From Panacagrimonas perspica (GTDB lineage: Bacteria > Pseudomonadota > Gammaproteobacteria > Nevskiales > Nevskiaceae), in the NCBI RefSeq assembly GCF_004364935.1, contig NZ_SOBT01000009.1, positions 1,088,398 through 1,152,397 on the forward strand: a DNA stretch of 64,000 bases, read 5' to 3'. The translations under genes and the position numbers were made by a program. The notes below the pieces were generated by a model. The model had not been told where the DNA came from and did not search any database. It saw only the letters and a program-made list of their open reading frames with translations. Shown here one piece after another: positions 24,960 through 33,404 of the stretch. Each line of letters opens with the position of its first letter. The stretch's first letter is position 1.

Positions 24960-26699
24960 ATGAACGTCGACACCGCCAGTCGCAGGACACCCGGGAGCAA
25001 GGAAGCCGACGAGTACCTCGCGCTCCGCGATCTGCTGGTGCGCCTGAGAGAGGACTACGACACGGCGTATCGGCAGTTCCGCTGGCCGCAGGCTTCCCGC
25101 TTCAACTGGGCGCTGGACCACTTCGATGCGCTCGCGTTGGGGAATGCGAACGTCGCACTGAAGATCGTCGACGCGAGCGGCAGCGAGACGTCGCGGACGT
25201 TCGAGCAGATGCGTCGAGCCTCCAACCGCGCCGCGCATTTCCTGATCCGCAAGGGAATGTGCCGCGGCGATCGCATGATCGTCGTCCTGCCCAATCGCGT
25301 CGAGCTCTGGGAGCTGATGCTGGCATCGATCAAGCTGGGCATCGTCATCTGTCCCGCGACGACGCTGCTGTCGAAGGCCGATCTTCGCGAGCGTGCGGAA
25401 CGAGCCGGCGCACGCGCGATCGTGGCCGATGCCGACACCGCCGCGAGATGTGACGGCTTTCCTTGCGCGGTGAGAATCATCTGCGGCCCGTCCCGATCGG
25501 GCTGGGCCGCATACGACACGGCGGACTGCGCAGAAGCGTTCGATGGCCAGGGCACGACGCGCCCGGAAGATCCGAGCCTTCTGTACTTCACGTCCGGCAC
25601 GACCAGCAAGCCGAAGATGGTCACGCATACGCAGCGCAGCTATGCGGTCGGCCATCTCAGCACGATGTACTGGCTGGGCCTGCTTCCGGGTGACGTGCAC
25701 TTCAACATCAGCACCCCGGGCTGGGCCAAGCATGCGTGGAGCTGTCTCTTCGCTCCGTGGACGGTGGGCGCCACCGTGTTCGTCTTCAACCAGCCGGCGT
25801 TCGATGCCGCGCGCACGCTCGAAGCGATCGAACGCCACGGCGTCACGACGCTGTGCGCACCGCCCACTGCCTGGCGCGCACTGATCCAGAAGGATCTGTC
25901 GTCGTACCGCATGCGCCTGCGCGAAATCGTCAGCGCGGGAGAACCGCTCAACCCGGAAGTGATCGAGCAGGTGCGCGCTGCGTGGAACCTGACCGTGCGC
26001 GAAGGCTACGGCCAGACCGAATCGACGGCGCTGATCGGCAACTCGCCGGGGCAGGCAGTTCGTGCCGGTTCGATGGGACGCCCGCTGCCGGGATACCGGA
26101 TCGAACTTCTCGATGCCGACGGAACGCCGGCGGAAGAAGGTGAAATTTCCGTGAGCCTGGCCGAGCGCCCAGCCGGGCTCATGGGCGGGTACTACGGCGA
26201 TGCGGAGAAGACACAGGCCGCCATCGGCGGACGCTTCTACGGCACCTCCGATACGGCGCGCCGCGACGAGTCCGGCTTCTACTGGTACGTCGGCCGCACG
26301 GACGACGTCTTCAAGAGCTCCGACTACCGGATCTCGCCGTTCGAACTCGAGAGCGTGCTTGTCGAACATCCGGCCGTCGTCGAGTCCGCCGTCGTCGAAA
26401 GCCCGGACGCCAGGCGCCTCTTCGTTCCCAAAGCCTTCATCACGCTCAGGGCGGGAATCCGCGCAGACGACATCACTGCGAAATCCATCTTCGAACACGC
26501 ACGGGCGCGTCTGGCGCCGTATCAGCGCATCCGCGTGATCGAGTTCGGTGAATTGCCGAAAACCATTTCGGGAAAGATCCGGCGCGTCGATCTGCGCAAG
26601 GCGGAAGCCGAACGAAGGGCCAGCGGAGAGCGGCTCGAGAGCGAGTTCTTCGAGATGGATTTTCCAGAATTCAGCAACAGCCGGTTCGGTTCGTCCTGA
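24960..26699 (+). CDS. AMP-dependent acyl-CoA synthetase (medium-chain type)
   Basis: The 579-residue ligase shows P-loop LYFTSGTTSKPKM, TPGWAKHAW, YGQTES, and the C-terminal KTISGKIRR with the catalytic lysine. It resembles ACSM-type medium-chain acyl-CoA synthetases and would form acyl-CoA from fatty acid, ATP and CoA. In function it would replace AlkK of the Pseudomonas alk pathway. ATG 24960 lacks a strong ribosome site. The PQQ dehydrogenase follows after 101 bp and may be cotranscribed. Operator copy E is upstream. Confidence 0.88.
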   Translation: MNVDTASRRTPGSKEADEYLALRDLLVRLREDYDTAYRQFRWPQASRFNWALDHFDALALGNANVALKIVDASGSETSRTFEQMRRASNRAAHFLIRKGMCRGDRMIVVLPNRVELWELMLASIKLGIVICPATTLLSKADLRERAERAGARAIVADADTAARCDGFPCAVRIICGPSRSGWAAYDTADCAEAFDGQGTTRPEDPSLLYFTSGTTSKPKMVTHTQRSYAVGHLSTMYWLGLLPGDVHFNISTPGWAKHAWSCLFAPWTVGATVFVFNQPAFDAARTLEAIERHGVTTLCAPPTAWRALIQKDLSSYRMRLREIVSAGEPLNPEVIEQVRAAWNLTVREGYGQTESTALIGNSPGQAVRAGSMGRPLPGYRIELLDADGTPAEEGEISVSLAERPAGLMGGYYGDAEKTQAAIGGRFYGTSDTARRDESGFYWYVGRTDDVFKSSDYRISPFELESVLVEHPAVVESAVVESPDARRLFVPKAFITLRAGIRADDITAKSIFEHARARLAPYQRIRVIEFGELPKTISGKIRRVDLRKAEAERRASGERLESEFFEMDFPEFSNSRFGSS

Positions 26700-26800
26700 A
26701 TCGGCGGGCAGACTTCGCGCCCCTTCCACGCAACGGGCGAACGAGGCGATTCCATCGCGCCAAGCAGCAACGATCCATCAAACAATAACGGAGGAGACAG

Positions 26801-28936
26801 ATGCGGGACTCGGTGAGGCTGGCGTGCGTGGTGGCTTGCGCTTCGATGAGCCTGGCGACGGGGCAAGGATGGACGGCTGCGCCCGCGCCGGCGACAGGAT
26901 CGGCGCAGGTCGATGCGAAGCGAATCATCGACGCGGATCGCGAGCCAGGATCGTGGATGAGCACGGGCAGGACCTACGACGAGCAGCGCTTCAGTCCGCT
27001 GGCGAAGATCACGACGCGCAACGTCAAGGATCTGGGCCTCGCCTGGAGTTATCGGCTGGATGTGGATCGTGCGACGGAAGCCACGCCGATCGTCGTCGAC
27101 GGCGTCATGTACGTGACGGGTGCGTTCTCCATTCTGTCCGCGCTCGATCCGGTTACCGGCGCGGAACTCTGGAAGTTCGATCCCAAGGTTTCACGTGACA
27201 AGGGCCGCGACGGCTGCTGCGACGTGGCCAACCGCGGCGTCGCGGTCTGGAAAGGAAAAGTGTTCCTCGGCGCCTACGACGGCCGCCTGATCGCGCTGGA
27301 CTCGAAGAGCGGAAAGCCGTTGTGGGTAACCGACACGACGCCCGACAAGACGCGCAGCTACACGGTCACCGGCGCACCTCGCGTCGTGAACGGCAAGGTG
27401 ATCATCGGCAACGGCGGGGCCGAACTCGGCGTGCGCGGATTCGTGGCCGCCTACGATACCGACACCGGCAAGCAGCTCTGGAAATTCTTCACGGTGCCGG
27501 GCGATCCGCGTTATCCGCCCGAGAGCGAGGCGATGAAGCGGGCGAAGGCCACGTGGACCGGCGACAACTTCTGGAAGTTCGGCGGCGGCGGCACGGTCTG
27601 GGATTCGATGGCCTACGACCCGGATCTCGATCTGCTCTACATCGGCGTCGGCAACGGCTCGCCGTGGAATCGCAAGCTGCGCAGTCCGGATGGCGGCGAC
27701 AATCTGTTCCTCTCGTCCATCGTTGCGTTGAAGGCGAACACCGGTGAGTACGTCTGGCACTACCAGACCACGCCGGGCGACACCTGGGACTACACCGCCA
27801 CGCAGCACATCATCCTGGCCGAGCTGACGATCAAGGGGCAGCCGCGCAAGGTGCTGATGCAGGCGCCGAAGAATGGATTCTTCTACGTCATCGATCGCGC
27901 CAGCGGAAAACTGCTCGGCGCCGACAAATTCGCGAAGGCGACGTGGGCATCCCATGTCGATCTGAAGACCGGGCGACCCGTCGAGAATCCCGAAGCCGAC
28001 TGGGCCAACGTCAAGGAGCCGCAGCTCGTGTATCCCGGGCCGATCGGCGCGCACAACTGGCAGCCGATGTCGTTCAGTCCGCTGACGCGCCTGGTGTACA
28101 TCCCGAGCAACGAGGCGCCCGCGCTGTACACGCCGAACAACGAGCAGCGCTTCACCGGCCGAGGGGCCTGGCATCTGGGCATGCCGCCGGTCGATCTTCC
28201 CGAGGACGCCAAGACCCTCAAGGACGTGCTCGGCCTGTTCAAGGGATCGCTGCTCGCGTGGGACCCGGTCGCGCAGCGCGAGGTGTGGCGCCAGCCGTAT
28301 CCGTACATCAACAACGGTGGCGTGCTGAGCACGGCGGGCGGCCTCGTCTTCCAGGGCACGGCGGACGGGCGGTTCCTTGCGTACTCCGCGGACAAGGGCA
28401 GCAGGCTGTGGGACGTGGCGGCGAATACCGGCGTCATCGCCGCGCCCATCAGCTACGAGATCGGCGGCGAGCAGTACGTCACCGTCGCCGCGGGCTGGGG
28501 CGGTGGTGCGCCGCTGGTGCTGGGTGCGGTGTCGTCGTCCGGGGATGTCGGATCCGAAGCGCGCGTGCTGACCTACAAGCTGGGCGGCAAGGCCACGTTG
28601 CCGGCGCCCAGGCCGCGGCCCACGGCGTTGCCCGAGCCGCCCGCACTCACCGCGGATGCGGCGATGATCGACAAGGGACGCGCGCTGTACAACGGTCACT
28701 GCGGCATGTGCCACGGGCCGAGCACGGTGGGAAGTTCGGTGCTCCCCGATCTGCGTTACCTCACACCGGACAAGCATCAGATCTTCGCGGGCATCCTGGC
28801 CGGCGCCTTCGCGCCCCAGGGAATGCCGTCGTTCATGGACGTGCTGACGGCGCCGGATGTCGACGCGATCCACCAGTACATCATCAAGCGCGCACACGAC
28901 CTGAAGAAGGAACGTGCCGAGGAGGCCACGCGCTGA
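26801..28936 (+). CDS. PQQ-dependent alcohol dehydrogenase with C-terminal cytochrome c (quinohaemoprotein)
   Basis: The 711-residue periplasmic enzyme has a signal sequence (about 1-27). Beta-propeller repeats follow, with a vicinal cysteine pair GCCDVANRG (139-140) and the catalytic aspartate in DTWDYTATQH. A C-terminal cytochrome c domain has CGMCH (634-638) and a methionine ligand in GMPSF. It oxidises primary alcohols and passes electrons through its haem. The residue two places after the catalytic Asp is Thr, not Asp, which suggests a calcium rather than lanthanide enzyme. GGAGGAG precedes ATG 26801. It likely oxidises 1-alkanols from AlkB; no pqq biosynthesis genes are in the window. 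Confidence 0.92.
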   Translation: MRDSVRLACVVACASMSLATGQGWTAAPAPATGSAQVDAKRIIDADREPGSWMSTGRTYDEQRFSPLAKITTRNVKDLGLAWSYRLDVDRATEATPIVVDGVMYVTGAFSILSALDPVTGAELWKFDPKVSRDKGRDGCCDVANRGVAVWKGKVFLGAYDGRLIALDSKSGKPLWVTDTTPDKTRSYTVTGAPRVVNGKVIIGNGGAELGVRGFVAAYDTDTGKQLWKFFTVPGDPRYPPESEAMKRAKATWTGDNFWKFGGGGTVWDSMAYDPDLDLLYIGVGNGSPWNRKLRSPDGGDNLFLSSIVALKANTGEYVWHYQTTPGDTWDYTATQHIILAELTIKGQPRKVLMQAPKNGFFYVIDRASGKLLGADKFAKATWASHVDLKTGRPVENPEADWANVKEPQLVYPGPIGAHNWQPMSFSPLTRLVYIPSNEAPALYTPNNEQRFTGRGAWHLGMPPVDLPEDAKTLKDVLGLFKGSLLAWDPVAQREVWRQPYPYINNGGVLSTAGGLVFQGTADGRFLAYSADKGSRLWDVAANTGVIAAPISYEIGGEQYVTVAAGWGGGAPLVLGAVSSSGDVGSEARVLTYKLGGKATLPAPRPRPTALPEPPALTADAAMIDKGRALYNGHCGMCHGPSTVGSSVLPDLRYLTPDKHQIFAGILAGAFAPQGMPSFMDVLTAPDVDAIHQYIIKRAHDLKKERAEEATR

Positions 28937-29307
28937 TGGACCGCGTATCCAGCAGGTCCGATGCGCTGGACAAGGACGGCATCGTGTCGGGCGCGCGGGA
29001 AGGAGGCTCGGGACTTCATCGCAGTGGCTCCATCGGGGAGAAGCTCGAGCCGATGAGGGCTTCGGTCGTCCCGTACGCAAAGCTCACGCGTCGCGAGCAG
29101 CAGGTCATCCAGATGCTCAGCCGCGGATGGTCCAACAAGCGCATCGCCAGCGAACTGTTCGTCGCCCAGGACACGGTCAAGTTCCACCTCAAGGCTTCGT
29201 ATCGGAAGATCGGCGTGCACAGCCGCATGGAGGCCGTGTATGTCGCCTCGCAGCTGGGCCTGGTCCGGTTCCCGGCCGCGACGCCGTCGTCCTGCAGCAT
29301 CGAGTAG
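28936..29307 (+). CDS. Small LuxR-type DNA-binding regulator
   Basis: The 123-residue protein has a non-conserved N-terminus (about 1-47) and a GerE helix-turn-helix: LTRREQQVIQMLSRGWSNKRIASELFVAQDTVKFHLKASYRKIGV. No receiver or ligand-binding domain is present. ATG 28936 overlaps the stop of the PQQ dehydrogenase (TGATG), so it is the last gene of that unit. It may act as a DNA-binding modulator of the alkane genes; the target is unknown. The gap to 29491 holds nothing recognised. Confidence 0.8.
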   Translation: MDRVSSRSDALDKDGIVSGAREGGSGLHRSGSIGEKLEPMRASVVPYAKLTRREQQVIQMLSRGWSNKRIASELFVAQDTVKFHLKASYRKIGVHSRMEAVYVASQLGLVRFPAATPSSCSIE

Positions 29308-29491
29308 AACAAATAGAACAAAGAAGCGACGCGGCCTGCGCGTGCAAACCGCTACGCGAACCTGTCGTGGCGGCTCCGCCCGTCAGTGCTTCAGCATCGC
29401 CTTCTGGCTGCCCCCAAGGCGCCAAATGAGGTCGGGGACTGTTGATGCAATCCACGCAAGCCACGCCGCCGCGCGCCGGATGAAAATCACG

Positions 29492-30256
29492 TCACTTGCG
29501 CACACGTGATGGTTCGGCACGAGGGTCCGCGTGCGTCGCACCGGGACGGCGAGTCTGGGCGCGTACCGTCGCCGCACGACTGCGAAGATCCTCCAGCACC
29601 GTCCGCACGCGCACGAGGCCAAAGAAGCTGAGCAGCGAGGTAAGTGCCACCTGTGCCATCTGCGCGGCCGGTCCTTCCGGGCTGCGCCCTTCCAGGTTCT
29701 CCAGGAAGATCTTGAGCTCGGCGTGCGCGAGGTTCGTGGCTGCCTCGACATGCAGCTTGCAGACCTCCGGATGAAAACCGAGTTCTTCGGTGTAGCCCGC
29801 TGCACGCATGTCTCCCCAGATGCCGACGAGCTGCGCATCGATCCGGCCCAGATGCAGCGCCTTGCCACGCTTCACCAGCTTGATCGCGCCGATCTTCTCC
29901 AGCGCCCTGGCATCGTCCATCGCTTTCGGGTTGAGTCCGAGCACGCTCGATAGCGGCACCAGCGAATCGTCCACGCCCACGCGCGCGGCGATCAGGCGGT
30001 CGAGGTGCGGAAACGCGCTCGCGTCGGCCGGCATCGCTGTCGCGTCGCCGTCGAGCGCGCGCTTGATCATGTGGAGCGGGAGTCGCTTTTCCTTCTGCAG
30101 CTTGCGGATCGCGATGACGGCCTGCGCATGCTCCTCGCCATAGTCGGCGACGTTGGTCGCGGGCCGGGATGGTTCCGGCATCAGGCCGTGGCGCAGGTAG
30201 ACGCGGATGGTTTCCCGGTTCACACCGGTCCGCTGCTCGAGATCCCGCATTTTCAT
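29492..30256 (-). CDS. MerR-family transcriptional regulator
   Basis: The 254-residue protein starts with a MerR helix-turn-helix, MRDLEQRTGVNRETIRVYLRHGLMPEPSR, and a wing with YGEEHAQAVIAIRKLQKEKRLPL. The remaining 170 residues form a larger effector domain than in metal-sensing MerR proteins and lack a cysteine cluster, so an organic ligand is likely. It is divergent from a P450-rubredoxin pair whose promoter has the 19-bp spacer and dyad typical of MerR activation (30366-30396). ATG 30256 or 30250 may start it. Confidence 0.85.
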   Translation of the reverse strand: MKMRDLEQRTGVNRETIRVYLRHGLMPEPSRPATNVADYGEEHAQAVIAIRKLQKEKRLPLHMIKRALDGDATAMPADASAFPHLDRLIAARVGVDDSLVPLSSVLGLNPKAMDDARALEKIGAIKLVKRGKALHLGRIDAQLVGIWGDMRAAGYTEELGFHPEVCKLHVEAATNLAHAELKIFLENLEGRSPEGPAAQMAQVALTSLLSFFGLVRVRTVLEDLRSRAATVRAQTRRPGATHADPRAEPSRVRK

Positions 30257-30365
30257 GGTGTTCTAACTCCCGGACACGGTCCGGTTCCTGGCGGGGCGGG
30301 GCCGCTCAATTGCGCCTTTGCTCAACAGCTTAACCAAGCACGTGTCCCGTCTTTCCAAAAATGCG

Positions 30366-30396
30366 TTGACAGTATACGCATTATTGCGTTTACTAC
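30366..30396 (+). promoter_or_regulatory. MerR-type promoter with operator dyad in a 19-bp spacer
   Basis: TTGACA (30366-30371) and TACTAC (30391-30396) are separated by 19 bp, the unusually long spacing that MerR proteins correct by untwisting DNA. The spacer carries the near-perfect dyad GTATACGCA (30372-30380) / TGCGTTTAC (30385-30393), with one mismatch. It points toward the P450 at 30505 and lies upstream of the divergent MerR gene. Confidence 0.8.
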
Positions 30397-30504
30397 ATAC
30401 GCGCTGCTACCGGAGCGCGGCGGATCTCTTCGAAGGTGAGCGGCTCGGACTTCGTGGGGATGCCTGGCACCGGGCCAAGTACCCAGACGCAAGAGGAGAA
30501 CCAA

Positions 30505-31794
30505 ATGAGTGTTCCGAAGATTCCGACGGAGCTGATTGCCCCGGCGTTCAATCCGGCGACGTTCGGCATCGGCCGCCGTGAAGCGATCGATCAACTCTTC
30601 ACGCGGCTGCGCAAGGACTACCCCCTGGCGCTGGCCGAGGTGCCGGGCTACGACCCGCACTGGATCGTCACCAAGTACGAGGACATCCGCGAGATCTCGC
30701 GCCAGGATCACCTGTTCCACAGCGCAGACCGGTCCAAGACGCTGGCATCGCAGATCGCCGAGAAGCTGATGCGCGATTACAGCGGCGGCATGCCGACGAT
30801 CTTCAAGACGCTCGTGCACATGGATGATCCGGAACATGCGGAGCACCGCAAGGTCACCCAGCCGGAGTTCTATCCGCAGGCCATCGCCAAGATGGAGTCG
30901 CAGATCCGCGAGATGGCGCGCCGGCACATCGACGAATTCCTGGCCAAGGGGCAGGGCGCGGACTTCGCCACCGAGCTCGCGTTCCGGTTTCCCGCCGAAG
31001 TGGTCCTCACGATGATCGGCGTGCCCAAGAAGGACCACCAGAAGCTTCTCGACCTGACGCACTGGCTGTTCACCTACGCCGATCCGGACCTGTGCCGGCC
31101 GGGGGCGAACATCACCGACCCGCAGGAGATCATCAAGACCTGGGACGTCGTCTACAACGAGTTCAAGAACTACTTCGAGTCGATGATCCACGAGCGGCAG
31201 ACCTGCCCGATGGGCGATCTGACCTCGCTGATCGCCAACGGCAAGGTCGGCGGCTGCCCGATGAACGAGCGCAACATGATCAGCTACCTCGTGATCCTCT
31301 CCACGGCGGGGCACGACAGCGCGGCGGCGACCAGCGCCATGAGCATGTGGATGCTGGCCGAACATCCCGAGCTGTTCCGCAAGATGAAGGACAACCCCGG
31401 CCTGATCCGCGGCTTCGTCGACGAGTCGATCCGCTGGGCCAGCCCGGTGCAGCAGTTCGTGCGCTCGGCGACCGAGGACTACGTGCTGCGCGGCCAGCAG
31501 ATCAAGAAGGGCGACCTGCTGTACCTGTCATACATCTCGGCCAACCGCGACGAGGAGGTGTTCAAGGATCCGTTCACGTTCGATCCGGAGCGCTCGCCCA
31601 ACAGCCACATCGCCTTCGGCTACGGTCCGCACATCTGCCTGGGCCAGCACCTGGCCAAGCTGGAGATGCGCGTCCTGTGGGAGGAGCTGCTGCCGCGGCT
31701 CGCGTCCGTGGAAATGGCCGCCCCCGGCAAGTTCGCCGAGTCCGAGTTCGTCTGCGGGCCCAAGAGCGTGCCCATCAACTACACCCTTGCCTGA
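30505..31794 (+). CDS. Cytochrome P450 under MerR-type control
   Basis: The 429-residue soluble P450 has VHMDDPEHAEHRKV (C-helix), I-helix STAGHDSAAATSA and haem loop FGYGPHICLGQH with cysteine at about residue 378. The I-helix motif AGHDS differs from the GNDTT typical of CYP153 alkane hydroxylases, so a CYP153 label is not supported. Terpenoid, steroid or hydrocarbon side-chain oxidation is possible. AGAGGAGAA precedes ATG 30505, which I prefer over upstream in-frame starts. A rubredoxin gene follows after 24 bp, an unusual electron-donor candidate for a P450. Confidence 0.9.
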   Translation: MSVPKIPTELIAPAFNPATFGIGRREAIDQLFTRLRKDYPLALAEVPGYDPHWIVTKYEDIREISRQDHLFHSADRSKTLASQIAEKLMRDYSGGMPTIFKTLVHMDDPEHAEHRKVTQPEFYPQAIAKMESQIREMARRHIDEFLAKGQGADFATELAFRFPAEVVLTMIGVPKKDHQKLLDLTHWLFTYADPDLCRPGANITDPQEIIKTWDVVYNEFKNYFESMIHERQTCPMGDLTSLIANGKVGGCPMNERNMISYLVILSTAGHDSAAATSAMSMWMLAEHPELFRKMKDNPGLIRGFVDESIRWASPVQQFVRSATEDYVLRGQQIKKGDLLYLSYISANRDEEVFKDPFTFDPERSPNSHIAFGYGPHICLGQHLAKLEMRVLWEELLPRLASVEMAAPGKFAESEFVCGPKSVPINYTLA

Positions 31795-31818
31795 GCGCGC
31801 CGGCAAAGAAGGATCGAG

Positions 31819-31998
31819 ATGAGCACCCAGCCCTGGCGCAAGTTCCAGTGTGTCCCCTGCGGCGAGATCTACGACGAGGAACTCGGCGTCCCCGAGTTCA
31901 ACATCCCTCCCGGCACGCGCTGGGAGGATGTGCCCGAGGATTGGCTCTGCATGGCCTGCGGCGCGCCCAAATCCGACTACGTGCTGCTCGAAGGCTGA
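31819..31998 (+). CDS. Rubredoxin paired with the P450
   Basis: The 59-residue protein has CVPCG and CMACG knuckles and [15 protein letters not shown], closely following the AlkG-type pattern. AAGAAGGA precedes ATG 31819. It lies 24 bp downstream of the P450 and before a strong terminator, so it is the second gene of the MerR-controlled unit. P450s normally take electrons from ferredoxins, so this rubredoxin may serve the P450 or supplement AlkB. Confidence 0.93.
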   Translation: MSTQPWRKFQCVPCGEIYDEELGVPEFNIPPGTRWEDVPEDWLCMACGAPKSDYVLLEG

Positions 31999-32014
31999 TC
32001 CACCGAGTTGTACC

Positions 32015-32072
32015 GCGCCGCCCTCTCCCTCCTCCCCCTCGGTTGCACTCTGGGGGAGGGCGGCGCCCTTTT
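32015..32072 (+). terminator. Intrinsic terminator after the P450-rubredoxin unit
   Basis: GCGCCGCCCTC (32015-32025) pairs with GAGGGCGGCGC (32056-32066); the enclosed CCCCC and GGGGG can extend the structure. CC and four Ts follow. It ends the P450 operon before the acyl-CoA dehydrogenase. Confidence 0.8.
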
Positions 32073-32226
32073 CTGTTTTCCATCCCGGGCCCGCGCGCAT
32101 CGCGCCGCTGCCGCCGTCGCGGTCCCGGCTTCCGGGATCCGGCAAGGGCGGCGTGATCCCCGCTCCCGTGGCCGGGATCCTCGAGTTGCCCGCCACACGC
32201 CATTTTTCGACTGCTTCGAGCCCATC

Positions 32227-33381
32227 ATGACCGCCACTCCCTTCCGCTCCTCGTGGATGAACGAGGAACTCGATCTCCTGCGCGATTCCGTGCGCCGCTT
32301 CTTCGAGGCCGAGGCCGTACCGAACGACCACCGCTGGAACCAGCAGAAGCACGTCGATCGCGAGTTCTGGCGCAAGGCGGGCGAGGTGGGGATCCTCTGC
32401 GCGGGAATCCCTGCCGAATACGGCGGCGCCGGCGGGACCTTCGCGCACGAGGCGGTGATCTTCGAGGAGCAGGGCCGCGCGGCCTGCACGAGCTTCGGCA
32501 ACCACGTGCACAGCGGCATCTCGGCGCATTACGTCAACGCCTACGGCAGCGAGGCGCAGAAGCGCCGCTACCTGCCCAAGCTCGCAAGCGGCGAGATGGT
32601 GGCTGCGATCGCGATGACCGAGCCCGGCGCCGGATCGGATCTGCAGAACATCAAGACCCGCGCCGTGCGCGACGGCGACCACTACGTCATCTCGGGCGCC
32701 AAGACCTTCATCTCCAATGGTTCGCAGGCCGATCTGCTCGTGCTCGCGGTCAAGACCAACCTGGATGCGGGAGGCCGCGGCATCTCGATGCTGCTGGTCG
32801 AGACCGCGGACCTGCCTGGCTTCCGCCGCGGCAAGATCCTCGACAAGGTCGGCATGCACGGCCAGGACACCTCGGAGCTGTTCTTCGACGAGGCGCGCGT
32901 GCCGGTGGAGGCGCTGCTGGGCGTCGCCGAGGGCCAGGGTTTCGCCCAGATGATGCAGCAGCTGCCGCGCGAGCGCGTCATCATCGCGCTGCAGGCGCTG
33001 GCCACCGCCGAACGCGCGGTGGAGCTCACGCACCAGTACACGCACGAGCGCAAGGCCTTCGGCAAGCACATCGCCGACTTTCAGAACACGCGCTTCTCGC
33101 TCGCCGAATGCCACACCGAGGCCCGCATCGGCCGCGTCTTCATCGATCACTGCATCGAGAAGCTGCTCGTCGCCGAACTCGACACCGCGACCGCGTCGAT
33201 GGCCAAGTACTGGATCACCGACAAGCAGTGCGAGATCGTCGACACCTGCCTGCAATTCTTCGGCGGCTACGGCTACATCGCCGAATACCCGATCGCCCGC
33301 ATGTTCGCCGATGCGCGCGTGCAGAAGATCTACGGCGGCGCCAACGAGATCATGAAGGAAGTCATCGCGCGCTCGATGTGA
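32227..33381 (+). CDS. Acyl-CoA dehydrogenase (long-chain type)
   Basis: The 384-residue flavoprotein has AIAMTEPGAGSDLQ, the FAD-side motif YVISGAKTFISNG and the C-terminal FFGGYGYIAEYP. The usual C-terminal catalytic Glu-Gly-Thr is IYGGANEIMKE here, so the base is not there. QQLPRERVIIALQ (about residues 239-251) matches the long-chain dehydrogenase class, where the glutamate is supplied from that helix. It introduces the 2,3 double bond of acyl-CoA in beta-oxidation. ATG 32227 begins just before the first conserved residues. The dienoyl-CoA reductase-like SDR follows after 23 bp. Confidence 0.88.
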   Translation: MTATPFRSSWMNEELDLLRDSVRRFFEAEAVPNDHRWNQQKHVDREFWRKAGEVGILCAGIPAEYGGAGGTFAHEAVIFEEQGRAACTSFGNHVHSGISAHYVNAYGSEAQKRRYLPKLASGEMVAAIAMTEPGAGSDLQNIKTRAVRDGDHYVISGAKTFISNGSQADLLVLAVKTNLDAGGRGISMLLVETADLPGFRRGKILDKVGMHGQDTSELFFDEARVPVEALLGVAEGQGFAQMMQQLPRERVIIALQALATAERAVELTHQYTHERKAFGKHIADFQNTRFSLAECHTEARIGRVFIDHCIEKLLVAELDTATASMAKYWITDKQCEIVDTCLQFFGGYGYIAEYPIARMFADARVQKIYGGANEIMKEVIARSM

Positions 33382-33404
33382 GTGCCCACCGGGGGGAGGT
33401 CGAC

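Noticed and set aside
26701-26800. Possible seventh copy of the 24-bp element before the PQQ dehydrogenase (CCCCTTCCACG ... CGGGCG)
   Set aside because: It cannot be aligned without gaps and loses the TTTCGA centre; the gene may be cotranscribed with the acyl-CoA synthetase.
14903-30000. tRNA-Arg as attachment site of an integrated island carrying the alkane genes
   Set aside because: No repeat of the tRNA 3' end, integrase or mobility gene was found downstream in the window.
30505-31794. Calling this P450 a CYP153 alkane hydroxylase because it has an adjacent rubredoxin
   Set aside because: The I-helix reads AGHDS rather than the GNDTT expected of CYP153, so only a general P450 call is safe.
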